Shown in pieces: positions 23,686 to 36,800 of a DNA stretch of 64,000 bases. The DNA lies in contig JARWKL010000009.1 of the NCBI GenBank assembly GCA_029961685.1, forward strand, positions 14,875,237 to 14,939,236. Direction: 5' to 3'. The DNA comes from Aristolochia californica. Lineage: Eukaryota > Streptophyta > Magnoliopsida > Piperales > Aristolochiaceae. Every line of letters starts with the position of its first letter. The stretch's first letter is position 1. The notes beneath the pieces were generated by a model that was not told where the DNA came from, made no database searches, and saw only the letters and a program-made list of their open reading frames with translations. The position numbers were made by a program, and so were the translations under genes.

Positions 23686-26600
23686 AGATGTGTACATTTT
23701 TCTTAAATCAAAACTTGGGTTTTCACTTTTTCCTTCATCTCGTAGACAAAAAACAGAATAGATGACAACGAAATGAAAATTTTAGACTCTGTGTATGGAG
23801 AAAATTTAAAGCAATAACAAACGTAAGTAAAGAAAATTTATTCACACACCACAAATGAAGAAAAAAGTTTTCTCATCCAAGTTTGGGAAATTCCACTAGT
23901 TCAACAACCCCAGTAGGTTGGAATTTGATAAGAAAGAGATTTTTCTACACATGCTTTAAAAAATGGATATGCATGGCTTGAAACATGTTAAAGTTTCAAA
24001 TGACCCATGGATCCAAACCTTTCAAAAAGAATAAAAAACTTCTCATTAAATTCTCAAGTGAATGTGCCGTGGGATATTTAACCGAGTCAAACAAGCCATT
24101 ATTTTGCCCATTAACAAAAAGCTGACCTAGCGATCATTGATCATTGTAAACTGATTTATCATGCGTAATGGGCCACATTTTTTTAAGGAATGACTTTTGG
24201 GTTGGGATTCAACACTCAGTTTAAAATTCCCTCGCCTCCCCTTTTCCCGACGATTGCAAAACACTATATATAAAGACTAAAACGAGTTTTAAATCCCTAA
24301 AAATTACACAAACTTTTTGGAAATATCTCTCTCCATATTCGTGCATTGTGCATTTCCATTTTAGATGTGTACATTTTTCTTAAATCAAAACTTGGGTTTT
24401 CACTTTTTCCTTCATCTCGTAGACAAAAAACAGAATAGATGACAACGAAATGAAAATTTTAGACTCTGTGTATGGAGAAAATTTAAAGCAATAACAAACG
24501 TAAGTAAATTAAATTTAATCACACACCACAAATGAAGAAAAAAGTTTTCTTATCCAAGTGTGGGAAATTCCACTAGTTCAACAACCCCAATAGGTTGGAA
24601 TTTGAGAAGAAAGAGATTTTTCTACACATGCTTTAAAAAATGGATATGCATGCTCGAAACATTTTAAAGTTGAAAATGAACCATGGATCCAAACCTTTCA
24701 AAAAGAATAAAAAACTTCTCATTAAATTCTAAAGTGAACGTGCGGTGGGATATTTAACCGAGTCAAACAAGCCATTATTTTGCCCATTAACGAAAAGTTG
24801 ACCTAGCGATCATTGATCATTGTAAACTGATTTATCATGCGTGACGGGCCACATTTTTTTAAGGAATGACTTTTGGGTTGGGATTCAACACTCAGTTTAA
24901 AATTCCCTCGCCTCCCCTTTTCCCGACGATTGCAAAACACTATATATAAAGACTAAAACGAGTTTTAAATCCCTATAAAATTACAAAAACTTTTTGGAAA
25001 TATCTCTCTCCATATTTGTGCATTGTGCATTTCCATTTTAGATGTGTACATTTTTCTTAAATCAAAACTTGGGTTTTCACTTTTTCCTTCATCTCGTAGA
25101 CAAAAAACAGAATAGATGACAACGAAATGAAAATTTTAGACTCTGTGTATGGAGAAAATTTAAAGCAATAACAAACGTAAGTAAAGAAAATTTAATCACA
25201 CACCACAAATGAAGAAAAAAGTTTTCTCATCCAAGTGTCGGAAATTCCACTAGTTCAACAACCCCAATAGGTTGGAATTTGATAAGAAAGAGATTTTTCT
25301 ACACATGCTTTAAAAAATGGATATGCATGCTCGAAACATGTTAAAGTTGAAAATGAACCATGGATCCAAACCTTTCAAAAAGAATAAAAAACTTCTCATT
25401 AAATTCTCAAGTGAATGTGCGGTGGGATATTTAACCGAGTCAAACAAGCCATTATTTTGCCCATTAACAAAAAGCTGACCTAGCGATCATTGATCATTGT
25501 AAACTGATTTACCATGCGTAACGGGCCACATTTTTTTAAGGAATGACTTTTGGGTCGGGATTCAACACTCAGTTTAAAATTCCCTCGCCTCCCCTTTTCC
25601 CGACGATTGCAAAACCTGATATATAAAGACTAAAAAGAGTTTTAAATCCCTAAAAATTACACAAACTATTTGGAAATATCTCTCTCCATATTTGTGCATT
25701 GTGCATTTCCATTTTAGATGTGTACATTTTTCTTAGATCAAAACTTGAGTTTTCACTTTTTCCTTCATCTCGTAGACAAAAAACAGAATAGATGACAACG
25801 AAATGAAAATTTTAGACTCTGTGTATGGAGAAAATTTAAAGCAATAACAAACGTAAGTAAAGAAAATTTATTCACACACCACAAATGAAGAAAAAAGTTT
25901 TCTCAACCAAGTTTGGGAAATTCCACTAGTTCAGCAACCCCAATAGGTTGGAATTTGACAAGAAAGGGATTTTTCTACACATGCTTTAAAAAATGGATAT
26001 GCATGCTCGAAACATGTTAAAGTTGCAAATGACCCATGGATCCAAACCTTTCAAAAAGAATAAAAAACTTCTCATTAAATTCTCAAGTGAACGTGCGGTG
26101 GGATATTTAACCGAGTAATACAAGCCATTATTTTGCCCATTAACGAAAAGCTGACCTAGCGATCATTGATCATTGTAAACTGATTTATCATGCGTAACGG
26201 GCCACATTTTTTTAAGCAATGACTTTTGGGTTGGGATTCAAAACTCAGTTTAAAATTCCCTCGCCTCCCCTTTTCCCGACGATTGTTAAACCTGATATAT
26301 AAATTCTAAAACGAGTTTTAAATCCCTAAAAATTACACAAACTTTTTGGAAATATCTCTCTCCATATTTGTGCATTGTGCATTTCCATTTTAGATGTGTA
26401 CATTTTTCTTAAATCAAAACTTTAGTTTTCACTTTTTCCTTCATCTCGTAGACAAAAAACAGAATAGATGACAACGAAATGAAAATTTTAGACTCTGTGT
26501 ATGGAGAAAATTTAAAGCAATAACAAACGTAAGTAATGCAAATTTATTCACACACCACAAATGAAGAAAAAATTTTCCTCATCCAAGTTTGGGAAATTCC

Positions 26601-27075
26601 ACTAGTTCAGCAACCCCAATAGGTTGGAATTTGATAAGAAAGGGATTTTTCTACACATGCTTTAAAAAATGGATATGCATGCTCGAAACATGTTAAAGTT
26701 GCAAATGACCCATGGATCCAAACCTTTCAAAAAGAATAAAAAACTTCTCATTAAATTCTCAAGTGAACGTGCGGTGGGATATTTAACCGAGTCAAACAAG
26801 CCATTATTTTGCCCATTAACGAAAAGCTGACCTAGCGATCATTGATCATTGTAAACTGATTTATCATGCGTGGCGGGCCACATTTTTTTAAGGATTGACT
26901 TTTGGGTTGGGATTCAACACTCAGTTTAAAATTCCCTCGCCTCCCCTTTTCCCGACGATTGTAAAACCTGATATATAAAGACTAAAAGGAGTTTTAAATC
27001 CCTATAAAATTACACAAAATTTTTGGAAATATCTCTCTCCATATTTGTGCATTGTGCATTGTGCATTTCCATTTT
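23686..27075 (+). repeat. Five monomers A-B-H-C-D, first right-half block
   Basis: Units start at 23686, 24363, 25040, 25716 and 26392. This is the first clear class A ('cagtaggttgg', 'gtttcaaatg', 'gtgccgtggg', 'cactatatata'). The B unit has 'aaattaaattt' and 'gagaagaaagag' and an A/H-like end. The C unit is the first with 'tctcaacc' and 'ataaattcta', and carries 'cttagatc'. The D unit ('ctttag', 'aatgcaaat', 'tttcctc', 'aaaaggag') has a 7-bp expansion and is 684 bp long. Confidence 0.85.
26392..27075 (+). repeat. Longest monomer (684 bp) with a 7-bp TGCATTG expansion
   Basis: Near its end the short direct repeat has three units (27048-27054, 27055-27061, 27062-27068) instead of two. Removing one restores 677 bp. 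Replication slippage is the simple explanation. Confidence 0.9.
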
Positions 27076-30000
27076 AGATGTGTACATTTTTCTTAAATCA
27101 AAACTTGAGTTTTCACTTTTTCCTTCATCTCGTAGACAAAAAACAGAATAGTTGACAACGAAATGAAAATTTTAGACTCTGTGTATGGTGAAAATTTAAA
27201 GCAATAACAAACGTAAGTAAAGAAAATTTATTCACACACCACAAATGAAGAAAAAAGTTTTCTCATCCAAGTTTGGGAAATTCCACTAGTTCAACAACCC
27301 CAGTAGGTTGGAATTTGATAAGAAAGAGATTTTTCTACACATGCTTTAAAAAATGGATATGCATGGCTCGAAACATGTTAAAGTTTCAAATGACCCATGG
27401 ATCCAAACCTTTCAAAAAGAATAAAAAACTTCTCATTAAATTCTCAAGTGAATGTGCCGTGGGATATTTAACCGAGTCAAACAAGCCATTATTTTGCCCA
27501 TTAACAAAAAGCTGACCTAGCGATCATTGATCATTGTAAACTGATTTATCATGCGTAACGGGCCACATTTTTTTAAGGAATGACTTTTGGGTTGGGATTC
27601 AACACTCAGTTTAAAATTCCCTCGCCTCCCCTTTTCCCGACGATTGCAAAACACTATATATAAAGACTAAAACGAGTTTTAAATCCCTAAAAATTACACA
27701 AACTTTTTGGAAATATCTCTCTCCATATTTGTGCATTGTGCATTTCCATTTTAGATGTGTACATTTTTCTTAAATCAAAACTTGGGTTTTCACTTTTTCC
27801 TTCATCTCGTAGACAAAAAACAGAATAGATGACAACGAAATGAAAATTTTAGACTCTGTGTATGGAGAAAATTTAAAGCAATAACAAACGTAAGTAAATA
27901 AAATTTAATCACACACCACAAATGAAGAAAAAAGTTTTCTTATCCAAGTGTGGGAAATTCCACTAGTTCAACAACCCCAATAGGTTGGAATTTGATAAGA
28001 AAGAGATTTTTCTACACATGCTTTAAAAAATGGATATGCATGCTCGAAACATTTTAAAGTTGAAAATGAACCATGGATCCAAACCTTTCAAAAAGAATAA
28101 AAAACTTCTCATTAAATTCTAAAGTGAACGTGCGGTGGGATATTTAACCGAGTCAAACAAGCCATTATTTTGCCCATTAACGAAAAGTTGACCTAGCGAT
28201 CATTGATCATTGTAAACTGATTTATCATGCGTGACGGGCCACATTTTTTTAAGGAATGACTTTTGGGTTGGGATTCAACACTCAGTTTAAAATTCACTCT
28301 CCTCCCCTTTTCCCGACGATTGCAAAACCTGATATATAAAGACTAAAACGAGTTTTAAATCCCTATAAAATTACACAAACTTTTTGGAAATATCTCTCTC
28401 CATATTTGTGCATTGTGCATTTCCATTTTAGATGTGTACATTTTTCTTAAATCAAAACTTGAGTTTTCACTTTTTCCTTCATCTCGTAGACAAAAAACAG
28501 AATAGATGACAACGAAATGAAAATTTTAGACTCTGTGTATGGTGAAAATTTAAAGCAATAACAAACGTAAGTAAAGAAAATTTATTCACACACCACAAAT
28601 GAAGAAAAAAGTTTTTCTCATCCAAGTTTGGGAAATTCCACTAGTTCAGCAACCCCAATAGGTTGGAATTTGATAAGAAAGAGATTTTTCTACACATGCT
28701 TTAAAAAATGGATATGCATTGCTCGAAACATGTTATAGTTGCAAATGACCCATGGATCCAAACCTTTCAAAAAGAATAAAAAACTTCTCATTAAATTCTC
28801 AACTGAACGTGCAGTGGGATATTTAACCGAGTCAAACAAGCCATTATTTTGCCCATTAACAAAAAGCTGACCTAGCGATCATTGATCATTGTAAACTGAT
28901 TTATCATGCGTAACGGGCCACATTTTTTTAAGGAATGACTTTTGGGTTGGGATTCAACACTCAGTTTAAAATTCCCTCGCCTCCCCTTTTCCCGACGATT
29001 GCAAAACACTATATATAAAGACTAAAACGAGTTTTAAATCCCTATAAAATTACACAAACTTTTTGGAAATATCTCTCTCCATATTTGTGCATTGTGCATT
29101 TCCATTTTAGATGTGTACATTTTTCTTAAATCAAAACTTGGGTTTTCACTTTTTCCTTCATCTCGTAGACAAAAAACAGAATAGATAACAACGAAATGAA
29201 AATTTTAGACTCTGTGTATGGAGAAAATTTAAAGCAATAACAAACGTAAGTAATGAAAATTTATTCACACACCACAAATGAAGAAAAAATTTTCCTCATC
29301 CAAGTTTGGGAAATTCCACTAGTTCAGCAACCCCAATAGGTTGGAATTTGATAAGAAAGGGATTTTTCTACACATGCTTTAAAAAATGGATATGCATGCT
29401 CGAAACATGTTAAAGTTGCAAATGACCCATGGATCCAAACCTTTCAAAAAGAATAAAAAACTTCTCATTAAATTCTCAAGTGAACGTGCGGTGGGATATT
29501 TAACCGAGTCAAACAAGCCATTATTTTGCCCATTAACGAAAAGCTGACCTAGCGATCATTGATCATTGTAAACTGATTTATCATGCGTGACGGGCCACAT
29601 TTTTTTAAGGATTGACTTTTGGGTTGGGATTCAACACTCAGTTTAAAATTCCCTCGCCTCACCTTTTCCCGACGATTGTAAAACCTGATATATAAAGACT
29701 AAAATGAGTTTTAAATCCCTATAAAATTACACAAACTTTTTGGAAATATCTCTCTCCATATTTGTGCATTGTGCATTTCCATTTTAGATGTGTACATTTT
29801 TCTTAAATCAAAACTTGAGTTTTCACTTTTTCCTTCATCTCGTAGACAAAAAACAGAATAGATGACAACGAAATGAAAATTTTAGACTCTGTGTATGGAG
29901 AAAATTTAAAGCAATAACAAACGTAAGTAAAGAAAATTTATTCACACACCACAAATGAAGAAAAAAGTTTTCTCAACCAAGTTTGGGAAATTCCACTAGT

Positions 30001-31138
30001 TCAGCAACCCCAATAGGTTGGAATTTGACAAGAAAGGGATTTTTCTACACATGCTTTAAAAAATGGATATGCATGCTCGAAACATGTTAAAGTTGCAAAT
30101 GACCCATGGATCCAAACCTTTCAAAAAGAATAAAAAACTTCTCATTAAATTCTCAAGTGAACGTGCGGTGGGATATTTAACCGAGTAATACAAGCCATTA
30201 TTTTGCCCATTAACGAAAAGCTGACCTAGCGATCATTGATCATTGTAAACTGATTTATCATGCGTAACGGGCCACATTTTTTTAAGCAATGACTTTTGGG
30301 TTGGGATTCAAAACTCAGTTTAAAATTCCCTCGCCTCCCCTTTTCCCGACGATTGTAAAACCTGATATATAAATTCTAAAACGAGTTTTAAATCCCTAAA
30401 AATTACACAAACTTTTTGGAAATATCTCTCTCCATATTTGTGCATTGTGCATTTCCATTTTAGATGTGTACATTTTTCTTAAATCAAAACTTTAGTTTTC
30501 ACTTTTTCCTTCATCTCGTAGACAAAAAACAGAATAGATGACAACGAAATGAAAATTTTAGACTCTGTGTATGGAGAAAATTTAAAGCAATAACAAACGT
30601 AAGTAATGAAAATTTATTCACACACCACAAATGAAGAAAAAATTTTCCTCATCCAAGTTTGGGAAATTCCACTAGTTCAGCAACACCAATAGGTTGGAAT
30701 TTGATAAGAAAGGGATTTTTCTACACATGCTTTAAAAAATGGATATGCATGCTCGAAACATGTTAAAGTTGCAAATGACCCATGGATCCAAACCTTTCAA
30801 AAAGAATAAAAAACTTCTCATTAAATTCTCAAGTGAACGTGCGGTGGGATATTTAACCGAGTCAAACAAGCCATTATTTTGCCCATTAACGAAAAGCTGA
30901 CCTAGCGATCATTGATCATTGTAAACTGATTTATCATGCGTGACGGGCAACATTTTTTTAAGGATTGACTTTTGGGTTGGGATTCAACACTCAGTTTAAA
31001 ATTCCCTCGCCTCCCCTTTTCCCGACGATTGTAAAACCTGATATATAAAGACTAAAAGGAGTTTTAAATCCCTATAAAATTACACAAACTTTTTGGAAAT
31101 ATCTCTCTCCATATTTGTGCATTGTGCATTTCCATTTT
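27076..31138 (+). repeat. Six-monomer HOR A-B-E-F-C-D (4063 bp)
   Basis: Units start at 27076, 27753, 28430, 29109, 29786 and 30462. E (679 bp) has an extra T in 'gtttttctcatcc' and the extra base in 'gcattgctcg'. F has 'cttggg', 'gataacaacg', 'aatgaaaa', 'aattttcctc', 'ctcacc' and 'aaaatgag'. C has 'tctcaacc', 'gacaag' and 'gagtaatac'. D has 'caacacc', 'gggcaacat' and 'aaaaggag'. It can be read as the A-B-C-D HOR with E and F inserted after B. Confidence 0.88.
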
Positions 31139-33845
31139 AGATGTGTACATTTTTCTTAAATCAAAACTTGAGTTTTCACTTTTTCCTTCATCTCGTAGAC
31201 AAAAAACAAAATAGATGACAACGAAATGAAAATTTTAGACTCTGTGTATGGTGAAAATTTAAAGCAATAACAAACGTAAGTAAAGAAAATTTATTCACAC
31301 ACCACAAATGAAGAAAAAAGTTTTCTCATCCAAGTTTGGGAAATTCCACTAGTTCAACAACCCCAGTAGGTTGGAATTTGATAAGAAAGAGATTTTTCTA
31401 CACATGCTTTAAAAAATGGATATGCATGGCTCGAAACATGTTAAAGTTTCAAATGACCCATGGATCCAAACCTTTCAAAAAGAATAAAAAACTTCTCATT
31501 AAATTCTCAAGTGAATGTGCCGTGGGATATTTAACCGAGTCAAACAAGCCATTATTTTGCCCATTAACAAAAAGCTGACCTAGCGATCATTGATCATTGT
31601 AAACTGATTTATCATGCGTAACGGGCCACATTTTTTTAAGGAATGACTTTTGGGTTGGGATTCAACACTCAGTTTAAAATTCCCTCGCCTCCCCTTTTCC
31701 CGACGATTGCAAAACACTATATATAAAGACTAAAACGAGTTTTAAATACCTAAAAATTACACAAACTTTTTGGAAATATCTCTCTCCATATTTTTGCATT
31801 GTGCATTTCCATTTTAGATGTGTACATTTTTCTTAAATCAAAACATGGGTTTTCACTTTTTCCTTCATCTCGTAGACAAAAAACAGAATAGATGACAACG
31901 AAATGAAAATTTTAGACTCTGTGTATGGAGAAAATTTAAAGCAATAACAAACATAAGTAAATAAAATTTAATCACACACCACAAATGAAGAAAAAAGTTT
32001 TCTTATCCAAGTGTGGGAAATTCCACTAGTTCAACAACCCCAATAGGTTGGAATTTGATAAGAAAGAGATTTTTCTACACATGCTTTAAAAAATGGATAT
32101 GCATGCTTGAAACATTTTAAAGTTGAAAATGAACCATGGATCCAAACCTTTCAAAAAGAATAAAAAACTTCTCATTAAATTCTAAAGTGAACGTGCGGTG
32201 GGATATTTAACCGAGTCAAACAAGCCATTATTTTGCCCATTAACGAAAAGCTGACCTAGCGATCATTGATCATTGTAAACTGATTTATCATGCGTGACGG
32301 GCCACATTTTTTTAAGGATTGACTTTTGGGTTGGGATTCAACACTCAGTTTAAAATTCCCTCGCCTCACCTTTTCCCGACGATTGTAAAACCTGATATAT
32401 AAAGACTAAAATGAGTTTTAAATCCCTATAAAATTACACAAACTTTTTGGAAATATCTCTCTCCATATTTGTGCATTGTGCATTTCCATTTTAGATGTGT
32501 ACATTTTTCTTAAATCAAAACTTGAGTTTTCACTTTTTCCTTCATCTCGTAGACAAAAAACAGAATAGATGACAACGAAATGAAAATTTTAGACTCTGTG
32601 TATGGAGAAAATTTAAAGCAATAACAAACGTAAGTAAAGAAAATTTATTCACACACCACAAATGAAGAAAAAAGTTTTCTCAACCAAGTTTGGGAAATTC
32701 CACTAGTTCAGCAACCCCAATAGGTTGGAATTTGACAAGAAAGGGATTTTTCTACACATGCTTTAAAAAATGGATATGCATGCTCGAAACATGTTAAAGT
32801 TGCAAATGACCCATGGATCCAAACCTTTCAAAAAGAATAAAAAACTTCTCATTAAATTCTCAAGTGAACGTGCGGTGGGATATTTAACCGAGTAATACAA
32901 GCCATTATTTTGCCCATTAACGAAAAGCTGACCTAGCGATCATTGATCATTGTAAACTGATTTATCATGCGTAACGGGCCACATTTTTTTAAGCAATGAC
33001 TTTTGGGTTGGGATTCAAAACTCAGTTTAAAATTCCCTCGCCTCCCCTTTTCCCGACGATTGTAAAACCTGATATATAAATTCTAAAACGAGTTTTAAAT
33101 CCCTAAAAATTACACAAACTTTTTGGAAATATCTCTCTCCATATTTGTGCATTGTGCATTTCCATTTTAGATGTGTACATTTTTCTTAAATCAAAACTTT
33201 AGTTTTCACTTTTTCCTTCATCTCGTAGACAAAAAACAGAATAGATGACAACGAAATGAAAATTTTAGACTCTGTGTATGGAGAAAATTTAAAGCAATAA
33301 CAAACGTAAGTAATGAAAATTTATTCACACACCACAAATGAAGAAAAAATTTTCCTCATCCAAGTTTGGGAAATTCCACTAGTTCAGCAACACCAATAGG
33401 TTGGAATTTGATAAGAAAGGGATTTTTCTACACATGCTTTAAAAAATGGATATGCATGCTCGAAACATGTTAAAGTTGCAAATGACCCATGGATCCAAAC
33501 CTTTCAAAAAGAATAAAAAACTTCTCATTAAATTCTCAAGTGAACGTGCGGTGGGATATTTAACCGAGTCAAACAAGCCATTATTTTGCCCATTAACGAA
33601 AAGCTGACCTAGCGATCATTGATCATTGTAAACTGATTTATCATGCGTGACGGGCAACATTTTTTTAAGGATTGACTTTTGGGTTGGGATTCAACACTCA
33701 GTTTAAAATTCCCTCGCCTCCCCTTTTCCCGACGATTGTAAAACCTGATATATAAAGACTAAAAGGAGTTTTAAATCCCTATAAAATTACACAAACTTTT
33801 TGGAAATATCTCTCTCCATATTTGTGCATTGTGCATTTCCATTTT
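31139..33845 (+). repeat. Four-monomer block A-(B/F)-C-D (2707 bp), product of a tandem duplication
   Basis: Units start at 31139, 31816, 32493 and 33169. Shared private variants tie this block to its neighbours: 'gggcaacat' in the D units at 30462 and 33169, 'aacaaaatag' and 'aaatacctaaa' in the A units at 31139 and 33846, and 'aaacatggg', 'acataagt' and 'gcttgaaac' in the B units at 31816 and 34523. The second unit is a B/F hybrid. Confidence 0.88.
31816..32492 (+). repeat. Hybrid monomer, B 5' part and F 3' part (exchange junction)
   Basis: The 5' part is class B ('aatttaatcac', 'ttatcc', 'cattttaaag', 'ctaaagtg' near 32181). From 'cgaaaagctg' near 32245 onward it is class F ('aaggattg', 'ctcacc', 'aaaatgag'). 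The switch therefore lies between about 32190 and 32250. It also lacks the GTAAGT motif (ATAAGT). Confidence 0.85.
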
Positions 33846-36800
33846 AGATGTGTACATTTTTCTTAAATCAAAACTTGAGTTTTCACTTTTTCCTTCATCT
33901 CGTAGACAAAAAACAAAATAGATGACAACGAAATGAAAATTTTAGACTCTGTGTATGGTGAAAATTTAAAGCAATAACAAACGTAAGTAAAGAAAATTTA
34001 TTCACACACCACAAATGAAGAAAAAAGTTTTCTCATCCAAGTTTGGGAAATTCCACTAGTTCAACAACCCCAGTAGGTTGGAATTTGATAAGAAAGAGAT
34101 TTTTCTACACATGCTTTAAAAAATGGATATGCATGGCTCGAAACATGTTAAAGTTTCAAATGACCCATGGATCCAAACCTTTCAAAAAGAATAAAAAACT
34201 TCTCATTAAATTCTCAAGTGAATGTGCCGTGGGATATTTAACCGAGTCAAACAAGCCATTATTTTGCCCATTAACAAAAAGCTGACCTAGCGATCATTGA
34301 TCATTGTAAACTGATTTATCATGCGTAACGGGCCACATTTTTTTAAGGAATGACTTTTGGGTTGGGATTCAACACTCAGTTTAAAATTCCCTCGCCTCCC
34401 CTTTTCCCGACGATTGCAAAACACTATATATAAAGACTAAAACGAGTTTTAAATACCTAAAAATTACACAAACTTTTTGGAAATATCTCTCTCCATATTT
34501 TTGCATTGTGCATTTCCATTTTAGATGTGTACATTTTTCTTAAATCAAAACATGGGTTTTCACTTTTTCCTTCATCTCGTAGACAAAAAACAGAATAGAT
34601 GACAACGAAATGAAAATTTTAGACTCTGTGTATGGAGAAAATTTAAAGCAATAACAAACATAAGTAAATAAAATTTAATCACACACCACAAATGAAGAAA
34701 AAAGTTTTCTTATCCAAGTGTGGGAAATTCCACTAGTTCAACAACCCCAATAGGTTGGAATTTGATAAGAAAGAGATTTTTCTACACATGCTTTAAAAAA
34801 TGGATATGCATGCTTGAAACATTTTAAAGTTGAAAATGAACCATGGATCCAAACCTTTCAAAAAGAATAAAAAACTTCTCATTAAATTCTAAAGTGAACG
34901 TGCGGTGGGATATTTAACCGAGTCAAACAAGCCATTATTTTGCCCATTAACGAAAAGTTGACCTAGCGATCATTGATCATTGTAAACTGATTTATCATGC
35001 GTGACGGGCCACATTTTTTTAAGGAATGACTTTTGGGTTGGGATTCAACACTCAGTTTAAAATTCCCTCTCCTCCCCTTTTCCCGACGATTGCAAAACCT
35101 GATATATAAAGACTAAAACGAGTTTTAAATCCCTATAAAATTACACAAACTTTTTGGAAATATCTCTCTCCATATTTGTGCATTGTGCATTTCCATTTTA
35201 GATGTGTACATTTTTCTTAAATCAAAACTTGAGTTTTCACTTTTTCCTTCATCTCGTAGACAAAAAACAGAATAGATGACAACGAAATGAAAATTTTAGA
35301 CTCTGTGTATGGTGAAAATTTAAAGCAATAACAAACGTAAGTAAAGAAAATTTATTCACACACCACAAATGAAGAAAAAAGTTTTTCTCATCCAAGTTTG
35401 GGAAATTCCACTAGTTCAGCAACCCCAATAGGTTGGAATTTGATAAGAAAGAGATTTTTCTACACATGCTTTAAAAAATGGATATGCATGGCTCGAAACA
35501 TGTTATAGTTGCAAATGACCCATGGATCCAAACCTTTCAAAAAGAATAAAAAACTTCTCATTAAATTCTCAACTGAACGTGCAGTGGGATATTTAACCGA
35601 GTCAAACAAGCCATTATTTTGCCCATTAACAAAAAGCTGACCTAGCGATCATTGATCATTGTAAACTGATTTATCATGCGTAACGGGCCACATTTTTTTA
35701 AGGAATGACTTTTGGGTTGGGATTCAACACTCAGTTTAAAATTCCCTCGCCTCCCCTTTTCCCGACGATTGCAAAACACTATATATAAAGACTAAAACGA
35801 GTTTTAAATCCCTATAAAATTACACAAACTTTTTGGAAATATCTCTCTCCATATTTGTGCATTGTGCATTTCCATTTTAGATGTGTACATTTTTCTTAAA
35901 TCAAAACTTGGGTTTTCACTTTTTCCTTCATCTCGTAGACAAAAAACAGAATAGATAACAACGAAATGAAAATTTTAGACTCTGTGTATGGAGAAAATTT
36001 AAAGCAATAACAAACGTAAGTAATGAAAATTTAGTCACACACCACAAATGAAGAAAAAATTTTCCTCATCCAAGTTTGGGAAATTCCACTAGTTCAGCAA
36101 CCCCAATAGGTTGGAATTTGATAAGAAAGGGATTTTTCTACACATGCTTTAAAAAATGGATATGCATGCTCGAAACATGTTAAAGTTGCAAATGACCCAT
36201 GGATCCAAACCTTTCAAAAAGAATAAAAAACTTCTCATTAAATTCTCAAGTGAACGTGCGGTGGGATATTTAACCGAGTCAAACAAGCCATTATTTTGCC
36301 CATTAACGAAAAGCTGACCTAGCGATCATTGATCATTGTAAACTGATTTATCATGCGTGACGGGCCACATTTTTTTAAGGATTGACTTTTGGGTTGGGAT
36401 TCAACACTCAGTTTAAAATTCCCTCGCCTCACCTTTTCCCGACGATTGTAAAACCTGATATATAAAGACTAAAATGAGTTTTAAATCCCTATAAAATTAC
36501 ACAAACTTTTTGGAAATATCTCTCTCCATATTTGTGCATTGTGCATTTCCATTTTAGATGTGTACATTTTTCTTAAATCAAAACTTGAGTTTTCACTTTT
36601 TCCTTCATCTCGTAGACAAAAAACAGAATAGATGACAACGAAATGAAAATTTTAGACTCTGTGTATGGAGAAAATTTAAAGCAATAACAAACGTAAGTAA
36701 AGAAAATTTATTCACACACCACAAATGAAGAAAAAAGTTTTCTCAACCAAGTTTGGGAAATTCCACTAGTTCAGCAACCCCAATAGGTTGGAATTTGACA

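Noticed and set aside
27273..27515. 80-codon open frame, repeated at 31336, 34043, 38782, 40136, 41490, 42844, 45550, 48257, 52318, 55027, 57057, 59764 and 62471
   Set aside because: It begins at TTG, not ATG; the first in-frame ATG is codon 31. It is open only in class A and G units because the extra base in 'catggctcg' shifts the frame, and one C to T change closes it in the A unit at 23686. It runs straight through the AATAAA. The 14 copies are one sequence multiplied with the satellite, so recurrence is not independent evidence of coding.
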